DNA of 64,000 nt, taken from NCBI GenBank assembly GCA_036365515.1, contig CM070873.1, positions 26,410,085-26,474,084 on the forward strand. Direction: 5' to 3'. The notes under the pieces are model-generated. The model was given only the letters and a program-made list of their open reading frames with translations. It did not search any database and was not told the origin of the DNA. Of the stretch, positions 12,085-23,878 are shown piece by piece. How positions within the stretch are numbered: position 1 is the first letter of the stretch; every line of letters starts with the position of its first letter. A program made the position numbers and the translations under genes. This DNA is from Torymus aiolomorphi. Taxonomy: Eukaryota > Arthropoda > Insecta > Hymenoptera > Torymidae.

Positions 12085-13146
12085 TTTTGCGTGGATGGAT
12101 AGGTGTACTTATTCAGGTAACGGTGGAATGATAAACAAATCCAAATATGCAAAGGACGAGTGAAGGAAAGCGTAGTTACGAGTAACAACAACCAGCTGCG
12201 AGTGAGGATACGGCGTTGCCAAATTTGTCAGACAAATGCCAAATTTGTTAGACAAATGCCGGCCGGAAGTGCTAAATCGAATCAACTTTGCTGTAAGTAC
12301 GCAACGGACGAAAATCATAAAATTATATCAGGTATATGATTTATTTTAGATTTTTACCGATTAGTACATCTACACTCGTGGTACAAGTGAGATGTTATAA
12401 CGTTGTTCTTTATTAGGAAAATTTGAACGTTCGCGGGGTCTAGAAAACAGTCCCGGCGTCAATTTATTCCCTTTTTACCAACTGCTAGGGTAAAAAAGCT
12501 AACACTTTGGCGGAGTGAGTGAAAAAAAAAGAAGGAAAAATAAACAATAAACAAAAAGCGACTGCTGTCCGAGGGACCGAGTGGAAAATATGATGTACAC
12601 AGGTATTTAGAACGTAACGCTCTTTAATTTTCCTCGAAACATATTAATAATTTTCAAATGCCACTTTCTGAATAATCATGGGAAGTATACAAACAAAATT
12701 TTCGGAAGTTACCTTACCTTGAAAATCATTCACAGAAAATTTCGCGTCGAATAGGTATTTACCTGATACTATTTTCATCTATAAATACTTACCAAAGATT
12801 CCGCGCGCCCAGTCTTCCTTTCTAGGAATTTTCGCTTTTCATTTATACCCCCGAGAGTTCCTAGTAAACAATGGGCGAGAATAGACGCGCGGGAAATAGG
12901 CGCGAAATACGCTAGTCCTCCGCCGCGGACACATCACGCAGTCTCTCCTCCCTTGGCCCACCGTGACACGACGCGCGTTCGTTTTCTCCCTCTCGTCGTC
13001 CTGCTGATTACACGATTTCCACGTTCGAAGATTCATCGGCGATTCCTCCGACTTCGGAGGCAAGAGAAGAGGTACCTTTGCTTTGCGAGGAGGCGGTAAA
13101 GGTGGAGAGCGAAAACAGTAGTAGCGAGGGTCTCGACGTCGAGGTT
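12085..13146. promoter_or_regulatory. Divergent spacer with Cdk2 promoter and 5' UTR
   Basis: This spacer separates the small minus-strand gene from Cdk2. GC content climbs at 12840-13146 just ahead of the Cdk2 start, consistent with its promoter and 5' UTR. The Cdk2 frame stays open upstream of the chosen ATG without another in-frame ATG. A short tandem duplication (GCCAAATTTGTYAGACAAAT) lies at about 12215-12258. No other gene is supported. Confidence 0.5.
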
Positions 13147-16100
13147 ATGGAGAACTTCTTCAGGATCGAGAAGATCGGCGAGGGTACTTATGGAGTCGTC
13201 TACAAGGCCAAGGACAAGATCACCGGCAAGCTCGTCGCTCTCAAGAAGATCAGACTCGAGACGTGAGTTTTTCGTTACCATTCTTTCACATTTTCATTCA
13301 CTTATCTGGATGTGAGTATGAGGGTCTGAGAAGAAGGCTTCTTGTGGTTGAAAAGTCCTGGTTGAAGGATGAATGACGATAGCGACGAGTGCTTTGTTGA
13401 TTGGTTCACTTGCACAAAGCACCAATAAAGCTGTCTGTGGAAGTGAAGAATTACCCGTGCATTGGGCCCAGCTGAATTTGTGGAGGCAACGTTTTGATAA
13501 TTCAAACAGCGTAGCACCACAGAATTTAGCTTGTTCCATTGTGCATTGATCACCTGGTGTTTATTTTGTTTTTATATTTTATTTGTTTATTTTGTTTTAT
13601 TTGTCATGATTTTAGTTTTATTATTTATCTTCTAGAGCTGTGAGTCCAAGAGATATGGAATATTTAAGATTCTTATAGAGTACTGAAAAATTATACAAGA
13701 TTTTAAACATTTGTTGAATGAAAAGTTCCGGGTAGTTAACATAAGTTTTAGTTAAAGATTATGAATATGTTTATTTATAATTATCATGTATTTTTAAAAC
13801 AGTTTTTATTCGCATAAAAGTGATTTATAAATGAAGAAATTTTGTTACTATGAGTTGTTCTTTCCTCTCAACTATTTTTAGTTTTTTGTGTTCTAAATAT
13901 ATGGATCTGAAGTTTGCAATGTTGTAGGGCAACGAAATAAAAAAATATTTAATTTTACTTCAAGTTTATAATAATTAATATTACTTTTGCATGTAGATTT
14001 ATTGTTTTATAGTACCAAATAACTTTATAACAAAGATTTAGATAAAATTTCCATTGCTTGATAAATTTAATTAATTGTAAAAAATTATTTCGTTGCATTC
14101 TAATGATGCAAACTTCAGACCCATCTAAATATTCGAATATTAGTGAAGTATTATTTCAATATTATTTATGTTTTTCACTATAATAAAACTTTTCTGAAAG
14201 AAGGTTTAAAAATTCATAGATTCATAAATTAAAGAACTAAAAGATTATCAAAATCTTTTTTAATGCATTGTTGTCATAAAAGTGTATTTACTTATTTTTT
14301 TTATAAAGCAGTTTTATATAATGTAGAAAAAAGATCTATTTTTGAAATTTTCATCATAAAATATTAGATATACATAAAATTTAAATAAAATTATTATTGA
14401 ATTTTGAAACATCACATTTATAAATCTATGAAGTTTTTTCGTATTTTAAAATTTTTTTATAAAAATTGGTACATTAATTAATTAAACTGGAAAAGTAATG
14501 CATTGATATTTATCACACAGTGAAAGTGAAGGTGTCCCGTCAACAGCTATCAGAGAAATAGCATTACTGAAGGAACTTGCACATCCAAATGTGATTCAGC
14601 TACTTGATGTAGTGCAAGGAGATGGAAATTTATACCTTGTTTTTGAATTTTTACAACAAGATCTCAAAAAGTTGTTGGATTCTGTAAAAACAGGCTTGAG
14701 TGGAGCACTAGTTAAGGTAAAGTCTAGATGTGTCTATATATAGATATAGACATTTGTGTATAGACACAAATAATTAATTTTTTAAAGAAATATACTACTT
14801 TAATTTTATTATTTAAATACTATAATTATGTTTTATTAATATTCTAATCTTTTTTATAGAGTTATTTGTGGCAGTTGTTGAAAGCTATAGCATTTTGTCA
14901 TGTGAATCGTATATTGCATAGAGATTTAAAGCCACAGAATTTGTTGATAGACCATGAGGGTTATATAAAACTGGCAGATTTTGGATTAGCAAGATCTTTT
15001 GGAGTTCCTGTAAGGACTTTTACTCATGAGGTGGTAACTCTTTGGTATAGACCACCTGAAATTCTGTTAGGCACCAAATTGTATTCCACAGCTGTTGATG
15101 TATGGAGTCTTGGATGCATTTTTGCAGAAATGGTTTGTATTTTTTACCTTGTCAATTAAATTACTAACTACAATCTTAAGGGGGTGCCATAGTCGTACCG
15201 TTACCGACCGAGAAATTCACACAGTTTCAAGCTGATTAAAAATAAAATACGTAAAATCACAAAAAAAAAGAGAATACTTCGCTGCAGTTTTGAACGTTCT
15301 ATCACCTAGTAAAAGTTTGAAGTCGAAATATTAAGTGGTTTTTGCAAAAACTTTGAACAAAACAAAATTCGGTTTCGTTCAAAGTTTTTGCAAAAACAAC
15401 TTGATTTTCGACTCCAAACTTTTACTGGATGATAGAACGTTCAAAACTGCAGCGAAGTGTTCTCTTGATTTTTTGTGATTCGACGTATTTTATTTTTAAT
15501 CAGCTTGAAACTGTGTAAATTGCTCGGTCGGTAATGGTAGGACTATGGAACCCCGTTAATCTATCATTTTAAAATAGTACATTACGATACAAGGGTCTTA
15601 AGTGGCACTTTCTGGCACGGCGAGTTACGCGCCCGAGCGCAGCGAGAGCGCTAACGCCGTATCAGAAAGTGTCACTTGAGACATGTGTATCGTACGTTAT
15701 TTTATAGTACTGCCTGCCCTAAGTCCGCCGACACGCCTTTCCGTGTCTTCAGTAGTCCTTTCTCGTACCGTGAGGTTAGCGCATGAGCGTAACGAATGCA
15801 ATAAACACGGTGCCAGAAAGGGCTACTTATCGCACGGAAAGGTGTGTCTGAAGTGCGGACTTAAGTCACGCAGTGCTATAAATAAATATATTTTAGTTAA
15901 GATAATTTTTTCAAACTTTACTTTTTATAGGCAACTAAAAGAGCTCTATTTCCTGGAGATTCAGAGATAGATCAGCTGTTTAGAATATTCCGTACATTGG
16001 GTACACCAGATGAGACAGTGTGGCCTGGTGTTTCACAGTTGCAAGACTACAAATCTATGTTTCCACAATGGGAGGCTCGTAGTCTTGATGAAATTGTTCC

Positions 16101-16694
16101 AATGTTTGATGACAAAGCCAAAGATTTATTAATGGTGAGTGTAACTGTGCCAATTTTTTTTTGTTTTTTTTTTTTTTTTGGCATTTTATCAGGAAATAGT
16201 ATTTAAAATAAAAAAGATAAAGACAAAGTTTTTTAAAAATATTATATTTATTTAAAATGGTCTGTTAGACAATAATTTTTAAAATTTAAATATGAAGTAT
16301 ATTATTTGCTTTATGATTGACAATTAGAATTTAAAAGGTACATGGAGTAAGTTATTGCCTTTTTATATTAAAATCATATCTACAAAAATAATGGAGAGTT
16401 TGTTTATTAAAATAATTTTTCTCACAAATTATGTCCATCTTAAAAATCAACCTGGTAGTATAAAATGCTAAAATCATTAAATACTGTAAATTGCCTTATA
16501 TAATTCGCAAAAATTTAAACTTAATAATTAATGGTTTATGGCTGTCATTAATGTAATTTAACAAAAAATATTTGTGTTTTCAGAAACTACTTGTATACGA
16601 TCCCAATAATAGGATCACGGCAAAACAAGCACTGAGCCATCCATATTTTGAGGGTGTGAAACTAGTTCCTCCGCCACTGCCAAAGAAAGACTGA
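13147..16694 (+). CDS. Cdk2: Cyclin-dependent kinase 2
   Basis: Five exons, 13147-13262, 14521-14716, 14860-15132, 15931-16134 and 16584-16694, give 299 residues (human CDK2 has 298). The protein begins [20 protein letters not shown] with inhibitory T14/Y15, then VALKKIR (ATP lysine), the cyclin-binding PSTAIRE helix, [13 protein letters not shown] and the T-loop [11 protein letters not shown] with the activating Thr near residue 160. [23 protein letters not shown] is closer to CDK2 than CDK1. With cyclins E/A it drives S phase in the nucleus. An oddity is PPE in place of the usual APE after WYR. Introns 1 and 3 hold non-autonomous mobile elements. All splice sites and phases agree, so the gene looks functional. 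Confidence 0.96.
13901..14124. mobile_element. hAT-like MITE in Cdk2 intron 1
   Basis: A 224-bp element begins ATGGATCTGAAGTTTGCA and ends with its near reverse complement TGCAAACTTCAGACCCAT. It is flanked by a perfect 8-bp direct repeat CTAAATAT (13893-13900 and 14125-14132). An 8-bp duplication fits hAT-type transposition. A second copy of the same family lies at 44886-45089. Confidence 0.75.
15180..15555. mobile_element. TTAA-flanked palindromic element in Cdk2 intron 3
   Basis: A 376-bp foldback runs from GGGGGTGCCATAGTC to GACTATGGAACCCCG. The arms pair over most of the length (for example CGCTGCAGTTTTGAACGTTC with its reverse complement) around a centre near 15367. TTAA lies on both sides (15176-15179 and 15556-15559). 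The G-rich end resembles the element at 214-628, but the interior differs. It is inferred to be mobilised by a piggyBac- or Kolobok-type transposase. Confidence 0.75.
15571..15864. repeat. Two adjacent GC-rich imperfect foldbacks in Cdk2 intron 3
   Basis: Segment 15571-15706 folds on itself (AAAATAGTACATTACGATAC against its distant complement) with CACTTTCTGGCACGGCG near the centre. Segment 15717-15864 is a second foldback with ends CCTAAGTCCG/CGGACTTAAG. The two share a CTTTCT-(G/C)-G-(C/T)AC(C/G)G-like core, so they look like diverged relatives lying side by side. No target duplication was recognised. Confidence 0.5.
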
Positions 16695-17008
16695 AAGACC
16701 AGATCCAAAGCACTATTTAATTTTTGCGATTAAATATCTACAGTACAATCGAATCGCTAATTATTAAGACACAGAAACAGGTGCAAGATCGTCGATGCAA
16801 ATTTTCTATGTACGAATGATCAAACACCTATATAAAACCGATTTTTCTTTTTTAAAGAAAAAAATAAAACAAAGGCTGAGACGAGACGGTAAAGCCGAAC
16901 GCACTGAAGTGCCTCGAATTGTACATATATGGAAACATACACGCAACTTATACGTATGATGTATAGTAATATACTTTCGGCATCTCAATCTCGAATCCAC
17001 TACTACAT

Positions 17009-17287
17009 CTACAGCTTGGGCAGTGTCACTTTGCCCGAATGCGCCGAAGGTTTGACTGTCTCCTGCTGTGACGTCGTGATAGTAGGTAGTTTGGGCAGCC
17101 GCAGCTCTTTGGGTGATTTAAGGCCCGTGCGCACGGCTTGAGGCGTAACTACTACGGGTGAGGTCACCGGGTGCTGCGCCCGCGTGGGTGTTGACGGCGG
17201 TGGCTGCGGTGAGTCGAACGACTCGGATGCCGTCGTCGTTTTGGTGGGCGAGGACAGGCCGGCTAGGCTGCTCGGACGACGCTGCGC
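17009..17287 (-). CDS. Candidate alternative last exon of tau
   Basis: The minus strand has an acceptor (CGCACCCAG) at 17288-17290 followed by 92 codons in phase 0 and a TAG at 17009-17011. The peptide is Pro/Ser/Thr/Lys-rich (AQRRPSSLAGLSSPTK, PPPSTPTRAQHPVTSP, LKSPKELRLPKLPT, SGKVTLPKL), has several SP/TP sites and is GC-rich compared with its surroundings. The tau exon at 27075-27239 ends in phase 0 (CAG|GTATCC), so the two would join in frame as an alternative to the exon at 23879-24010. The composition suits a tau C-terminal region. It could instead be the end of an unrelated minus-strand gene. It converges on Cdk2, whose stop is only about 315 bp away. Confidence 0.5.
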   Translation of the reverse strand, partial: AQRRPSSLAGLSSPTKTTTASESFDSPQPPPSTPTRAQHPVTSPVVVTPQAVRTGLKSPKELRLPKLPTITTSQQETVKPSAHSGKVTLPKL

Positions 17288-20200
17288 CTGGGTGCGAATT
17301 CAGGTTATTGTTTTGGATTTGTTGCGGGAGAGGCTGATTCGTAGTTGTGGCTTTGAGAATAATATTTGATGAGCGATGAAGCAGCAAACTTGAGGTATGT
17401 GGGGCGAAAATTGTGTAATAGAAATTTGTGTCCTGCAAGTTATTACATGTTTAATAATATAAAAACTTGTAAAATTTTTATTTAAAAAAATAGCAATTTG
17501 TCTTGTAAGCAATTTTTGTCTGAAGTAATGGTTATTTGCCTTATTAGAAATTAATATATGAAATATAGTTTGCTACTTCTTTGCTTATAAGCAAATGTTT
17601 TTTTGAATAGCACCTGGTTAATGTTTACTGAATATTAAAAAATTGTAGGTAGGATGCAATGTGTGTAATATTTTTATAATTTTACTAGGTGCTATTCAAT
17701 CAAACGTTTTTACAATATGATGTATTTTTGATGTTTTTATGTGTGACGAAATGTAAACTTATAAGTAATTGTTTAAACTTATTTCGCATGTATGAAAAAA
17801 AAATTATAAAAATATTTTGTAAAGTAGTTACGAATTTTAATACTAGCAGAAAAGACTAATTATCATTTAGTAAATTAGTAGGACTATTGATTTGAAGTAC
17901 TGAAACAAATATTACCGTGTCTTTTGATAGTAATAATTTATTTAAGAAATAGAAAAACACTTAGATTTATATATCCATACTCATACTATTTCAAAAGAAA
18001 ATCCTTATTTACCAGCTCGTCAAAGATTAATGTAAAAAAAAATATATAAATTATTTATATATAAGTTGTTTCCCGAACGATCACTGCCAGTAAAGCCGAT
18101 TGTAAAGCGAAAACTATTTAAATCCTTCTGTAACTGTCCATAACTTATTTACCAATACTTCCCGTTGAATATTGTTACTAAATGTTAATCTGTTGTAAAG
18201 TGATTAAAAAAAAACAACAAAAAATAGTATAAACTCTCTTGTTAAATTTGGAAAAAATTTACATAAACACAGGTTGTTGAAACGGTGAGCGGGAAAAAGC
18301 AAACGATACGTGCGCATATATTGTATTTTGTATGATAACATTGTAACTTTCTACAATGTTATATTTACCATATTTGGATTATTAATAATAATAAAATTAT
18401 ATATTTCTTGATAAAATGTGTCTTCAATCTTATACTCCATTGAAAGTGTGTACACTTTGTAAAATCGTGTAAAATTAAGTAAAAGAATGTGCAAAAACTA
18501 ACCTTGGCCGTTTGCTCGACGAAATTAGCTTGTGATGGTGGTGGGCGATGCTTCAACTTTTAGACCATATACAGTCGTGTGATGAAGATAAACGCAGTGA
18601 GACTCGCGGTGTGATTTTTTTATTACTTACTCCCTGGCTACTTTTTATACTTTTTCTATTGTACGAAAATGGTCTACAAGATAGTTTACAGATGTACAGA
18701 AAGGAGATTGAAAGAATGTTGTCTATTAGAAAAACTAACTAATCTTTAGTACAGAAATGTTATGATTGTGGTTTAGTTACTTAAGTTACTTGAAAATGAA
18801 ATTAAAAGTTAAATCAATTATAATTATTTAAGAATCTTTGCAAAATTCTATAGGTTTTAATACAGTCATTAAACTACAGATAAATATTATGAATAGTCAT
18901 GAAACTACTACTAAGACTTTATACTTGTGTTTATTTACACTAATTAATCTATCAATAATACTTCAACTAAAATTAAAATCGTAAAATCAAATTTTAAATA
19001 AATCATTAAAATGTGAAAATATATAATAGTATCGAAGGATATCGATAAAGGTGCAATAAAAAGTGCGTGGTTTAATTTAGAAACAAAAATATTATTTAAT
19101 GACTAGCATTACAATATTCTAGTTGTTTTCTTCACACACGTACATAGTTAATAATATTTCTCTTGTGTCGATCTTACGAAAAAGGATGAGTGACGATGGA
19201 TTTATTCCTATTTGTTTTCATATTATTACAGCTACATAATCGGTGCTTATAATAATCATCGTAACGACGTAATTGCTTGAATATACAATCAAGGTATTCC
19301 AAAAAAGCAGCACAGTGCGTATACGCGCAATTATCTTATTATAATTAATGTATAATTAATAAATTGTACTCGCGCTATATACCTTTGGTAATAACGTTCG
19401 CAGTGTTAATCAATACCATTCATTCGCTTACAAAAAACATTCGAAAGAATTTTGCGTTGCTGCGATCTCGATACAGTAATTAAGAGTTAGAAGTTTTTTA
19501 TTCGTACAATTAAAAACCAGCTTTCGACTTCTACTTGCCACGAAAGTCACGGAATTTGCTGTCTCCTCGTTACCCAACAACAAAATTGTAAAAGCAAAGT
19601 CCGCAAGTTTGTGGGAATTCTATCATTTAAAATCGTTATTATATTACTCGCTCTTCCACTAATGTAGGCACACTCGCTTCCTCCTCACTTCGCTGTACTT
19701 TTACGTCCACGCACGATCTAAAACAAGCTTTTCTTCTATCGCACTTATCTCTGACTCGGAGTTGTCCTAATTTTTTTAATTAAACAAGCGACAAAATGGA
19801 AATGTTGTGCAATAAAGTAAAGACGAACGTGAGAAGCGTTTAAAACGCATACAATATGCACACACGTTTGAATGATCGTGTTATCGGAGATTACGGCTAC
19901 GATTTACATCTTTTTCCTCGTTATTTTTTAATATAATATAATATATCGTTATTATTATGTCTTTGTCATTTGCTTTACGCTTAATTATAATGTAAAATCT
20001 GAGTCGTACAAGCTCGAAGCTTTCTCATCTATTTACACAGTGAATGGTAGTAATAATAGTAATAATATAACTCTGTAGTACTTGTGTGTGTTCTTTGCTC
20101 CTCTACACGGTAACAACCATAGTATGCCAAGGGAGACCTTTACAAAATCAACGCTCTCTACGATTGATCCTGTGTTTTATACACTATTTCTGTGTAATTC

Positions 20201-23200
20201 TTTGTTTTTTTTTAAATTCTTATCGATGTAAAAATGTATGTATGTTTAAGTTTTTTTACTCTTTTTTTGTTAGTGTTATAAGATTTTTTAAAAGATTGTT
20301 AGCAATACACTTGAAATGTCAAAAAGTACATAGTTTTACAAAGGGAAATGCAAGTTGCTTTCTTGTCTTTTGTTTTTTACTTCTGGTACAATTCCAATAT
20401 ATTGTTGTAAGTCAGTCGAAAATAAATGTTCAAACAGCATCAGACTTTTATGTTCCTTGTTAACGTAGCAATAAAGTGAACGGAAATAATGAAACATTCG
20501 CGTTTACAAACACAAACTGCTCGGTATTAATATCATTTTGTAATAATCCTCTGCGAAAATGTGCTCGTAAAATTTTACAACTACCCCTCCTCGACAATTT
20601 CCCGAACGCAAACAATTACATAAATACTATAACGAGAAGAAAAATATGATTGATTATGGCACCCTGCAGCCTACATACTCCTATCGCTCCATAAAAATCG
20701 CAAAATTGAAAAGACAATGCTTTCTGCGTACTTACACGTTTCTGCGCATATATGCGCGGTGAAATCGATTTCGAAAAACCGCTTAGTGCAGTGTATCTAT
20801 GTGTGTGTGTAGGTGTATCTACGATCTGAGCGCGCACGCAGCGTTTTTACATCTAGATGCAACGACGAGTTCTTTTTTTTTTAACTTATCATCGACAGAA
20901 CATCTTTACGTTTACCCCTTTTTTGCCGTAATGGGGCGATTATTTTTTTCATAGCCTTTGATGTTTTTTGAGGTGGGGTGGAAAAGCGAAGCGCGTTAGA
21001 GTATGGTTGTTGTATGCTTAACAGTGCGGTTTGATTTTGCTAAGACGATGACGCTTGGTTTAAGGACTTGGAGTGATTTGATTTGTACACAGGCAGAAGA
21101 TTATAGTTTTGGTATACTATTTCGTAGCTTGGTGCCCGGTTGCAAATATTCTTATGGATTCCACCTGAATTTTTCCCTGAATGTTCATATGAAATTCCAC
21201 CTGCAGATTACATGAAATTCAGGTGAAATTCAGATAATATCATGTAAATGTCATGGGAATTTCCTGTGAATTTCGCGTAGAAAATGAGATTCACTCAAAA
21301 TTCACGTGAGTCTCTACTCGAAGTAATTTCTAGCTTTACATTTATATTAAAATCTTCCACTAGGTGGTTTTATATAAATAATTACTTCAGTAGAGACTCG
21401 CGTGAATTTTGAGTGAATCTCAGGTGAAATTCACCTTCCGTTTTTAGACTTTTTATACGCGACATTCACAGGAAATTCACGTGACATTTACATGAATTTA
21501 TCTGAATTTCACCTAAATTTTACCGTAATCTGCAGGTGGAATTTTATATGAACATTCAGGTGAAAATTCAGATGGAACCCAGAAGAATATTTGCAACCGG
21601 GTCGATAAAAAATAACCACGTATAACTGAATTTACACAATATCTAAAATTGTATTGCAAAATTATTGCAATCGTATAGTTTCAAGTTTGGTTAAATGTAA
21701 CAATAGAAAAAAAAAATTTATTTGTTTTCTTTAACACTTTTCATAATTTTTTTCTTCTGATTAACTTCGTATACACAATACTCGTCATCTTCAAAAACAT
21801 TGATATTAAATCCCTCGAAAACGTATACAGTCATACAAACCATCTAAACAAACACGAAATAACTATATAACTCGTGGTTTTTTATCGTGTCTACAGCTTC
21901 TACACTCCCACGCGTTACAGTAAATATATTAGCAAAATTTTTGTATAATACGCGCAATCGAAAAGACGTCAATAATATATAATAATTTTCTTCATGGTTC
22001 GGGCTAAAATTGCTACAATAGGTGTATTGTTAAAACGATCGCAGCCATCTGATGCGTCTCTCTGTGTCTCGCTCTCTCTAAAATTCAAAAACAAAGCGGC
22101 ATGAGTACATCATCGCTAATGCACCTAACGCGGGTTTCCTGCAGATCGAGAGATCGTCCAACTGCGGTCGTGTCTTTATTCGGATGTGGGCGTTTATTGG
22201 GGTTGTGGTATCGCCGGCTCTAGCATCGTGCGGATGGCCGATCCTGTGGATCATACACACGCCACTTTTACGATTCGCACTTTTATGTAGATCACGGTTG
22301 ATTTTTTTTTTTTTTTTTTTGACATCAAAATTAAGTTATAAACATATCTGATAAAATGTATTGTTTCAAAAGGAGTCGGTTTGATTATGTTAAATTATTT
22401 CGAAAAAAATTCTATTAGTCACAACAGTGCCGAAGTTAAAATTAATCAATTGTTAATGAAATTTTTTGGTTATATATATAATGCAATTAAAATAATTAAT
22501 TTCGTTAATTTGTACTGTAGAAAATCTTTTGTATAAATTATTTATTAATGTTTTTATGCAAGGAATACACGTTTTCCTTAAAGAATTTGTTAAAATTTTA
22601 CAATTATACAAATAACAAATTGGAATTCACTATATAATATTAATGTTATATTGTAATGTGAATATGAAATTATTATTTCATTCATCAGTTTTTAATATGA
22701 CAATCTAAAACTTCTTAGTTTTGTACACACGACTATAAAAGACATCATTTACAAACAATCATGCGTCAATATTATTTATGCTATACTGAACAAGATTACC
22801 AACGTTTTCATAAATTAAAAAATTAATAATTATTAAATGAGTAAACAATTTGTCATATCTTCAAACAAATTAAACTCAAGGATTTCAATATCATGCCTAT
22901 AACATTTCTGACCGAATAATGAGAAATATATTTCCTATAATTATAAAGAGTTAACTTTTAATTATTATTGTGACTATATCATCAATATATAAAATATCAA
23001 ATAAATAATATTTTAAATATCACAATCCATATAAATTTTCAAATTTGTTGAAAAAATTCGCCTAATACTGGACAGTTGATTATAAAATTATATGTACAAG
23101 ATACCTCTAAACAAAGAGAAAGCTAAATATTTTTTTATCGTCAGATCACGATTTGGAATTTATGTAGCAACGTTCGTATATTATTGATCTTATTCAAAAA

Positions 23201-23878
23201 TGCAGATACCTCATTAGTCTAACGAAAACATGTTTTGGAGTTGAATTTATGAAAATTATGCCAGCCTTGTAGGATAAAACTTTGAATGAAAGCGGAAGTT
23301 ATACTGTATGTGTGATACTTTCCAAAGACTTTATAGGACTCATTGTATTTTTCTCCAAATACGGTATTTATTATATATTCACCGAATTCTCAGTGGTAAT
23401 ACTTATTAAAGCTAAATTCCCAAAAATTTTCCACATATTCTAAAGAAATGAACGAAAATTTCCCACAATGTTATAGTGCTTTTTTAATATTTCTATACTC
23501 TGCATTGAAATTAGCTCAAAAACCTTAGGCCACCTATACAGTAAACTAATTCCCCCCACAATCATAAATTACATTACACTATTACGAGAATTTCCCTCTT
23601 TAATTCTATTACAATTACCTACATACAAGCACAATTACCGTACCAAATTTCTCACTACTCGGCCAGCAACCCAATCAACCCCGCCACAGCATTCCACCAA
23701 AACGACAACACATCCATCGCGTAAAGAGTCACCAGCCTCTCCATCATCCGCGCCGCTCTCCTCGTACCTTCTCTGCCAGCTGGTCATCGCCGTCGCGGGC
23801 GTCGGTGGGCAGCAGCAGCGCGAGCCTCGGCTCCGGCTCGAGCTGCACGAGGAGGAGTAGGCCCTTATGCGAGCCCTC
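17288..23878. other. Long AT-rich region, probable tau 3' UTR or last intron
   Basis: No convincing coding exon was found in these 6.6 kb on either strand. If the 23879 exon is used, this could be 3' UTR, and if the 17287 exon is used it is intron. It contains one large foldback (21135-21601), poly-T runs and scattered AT-rich sequence. Short open frames (for example near 20086-20463) have no protein-like features. Confidence 0.4.
21135..21601. mobile_element. 467-bp foldback with CCCGGTTGCAAATATTC ends
   Basis: The left end CCCGGTTGCAAATATTCTT is matched at the right by its reverse complement. The arms pair over roughly 200 bp, including TGAATGTTCATAT and ATTCCACCTGCAGATTAC. Inside each arm, variants of GTGAATTTCAC and TTCAGGTGAAATT recur, so the arms are themselves built from short repeats. 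I saw no clear target duplication. It is a non-autonomous DNA element or foldback of unknown family. Confidence 0.65.

Noticed and set aside
13033..13281. 82-codon minus-strand frame over Cdk2 exon 1
   Set aside because: It is antisense to well-supported coding sequence with matching codon structure on the plus strand.
20086..20463. 125-codon hydrophobic open frame in the tau 3' region
   Set aside because: It is AT-rich, Phe/Cys-heavy, with no recognisable motif or splice partner; probably chance.
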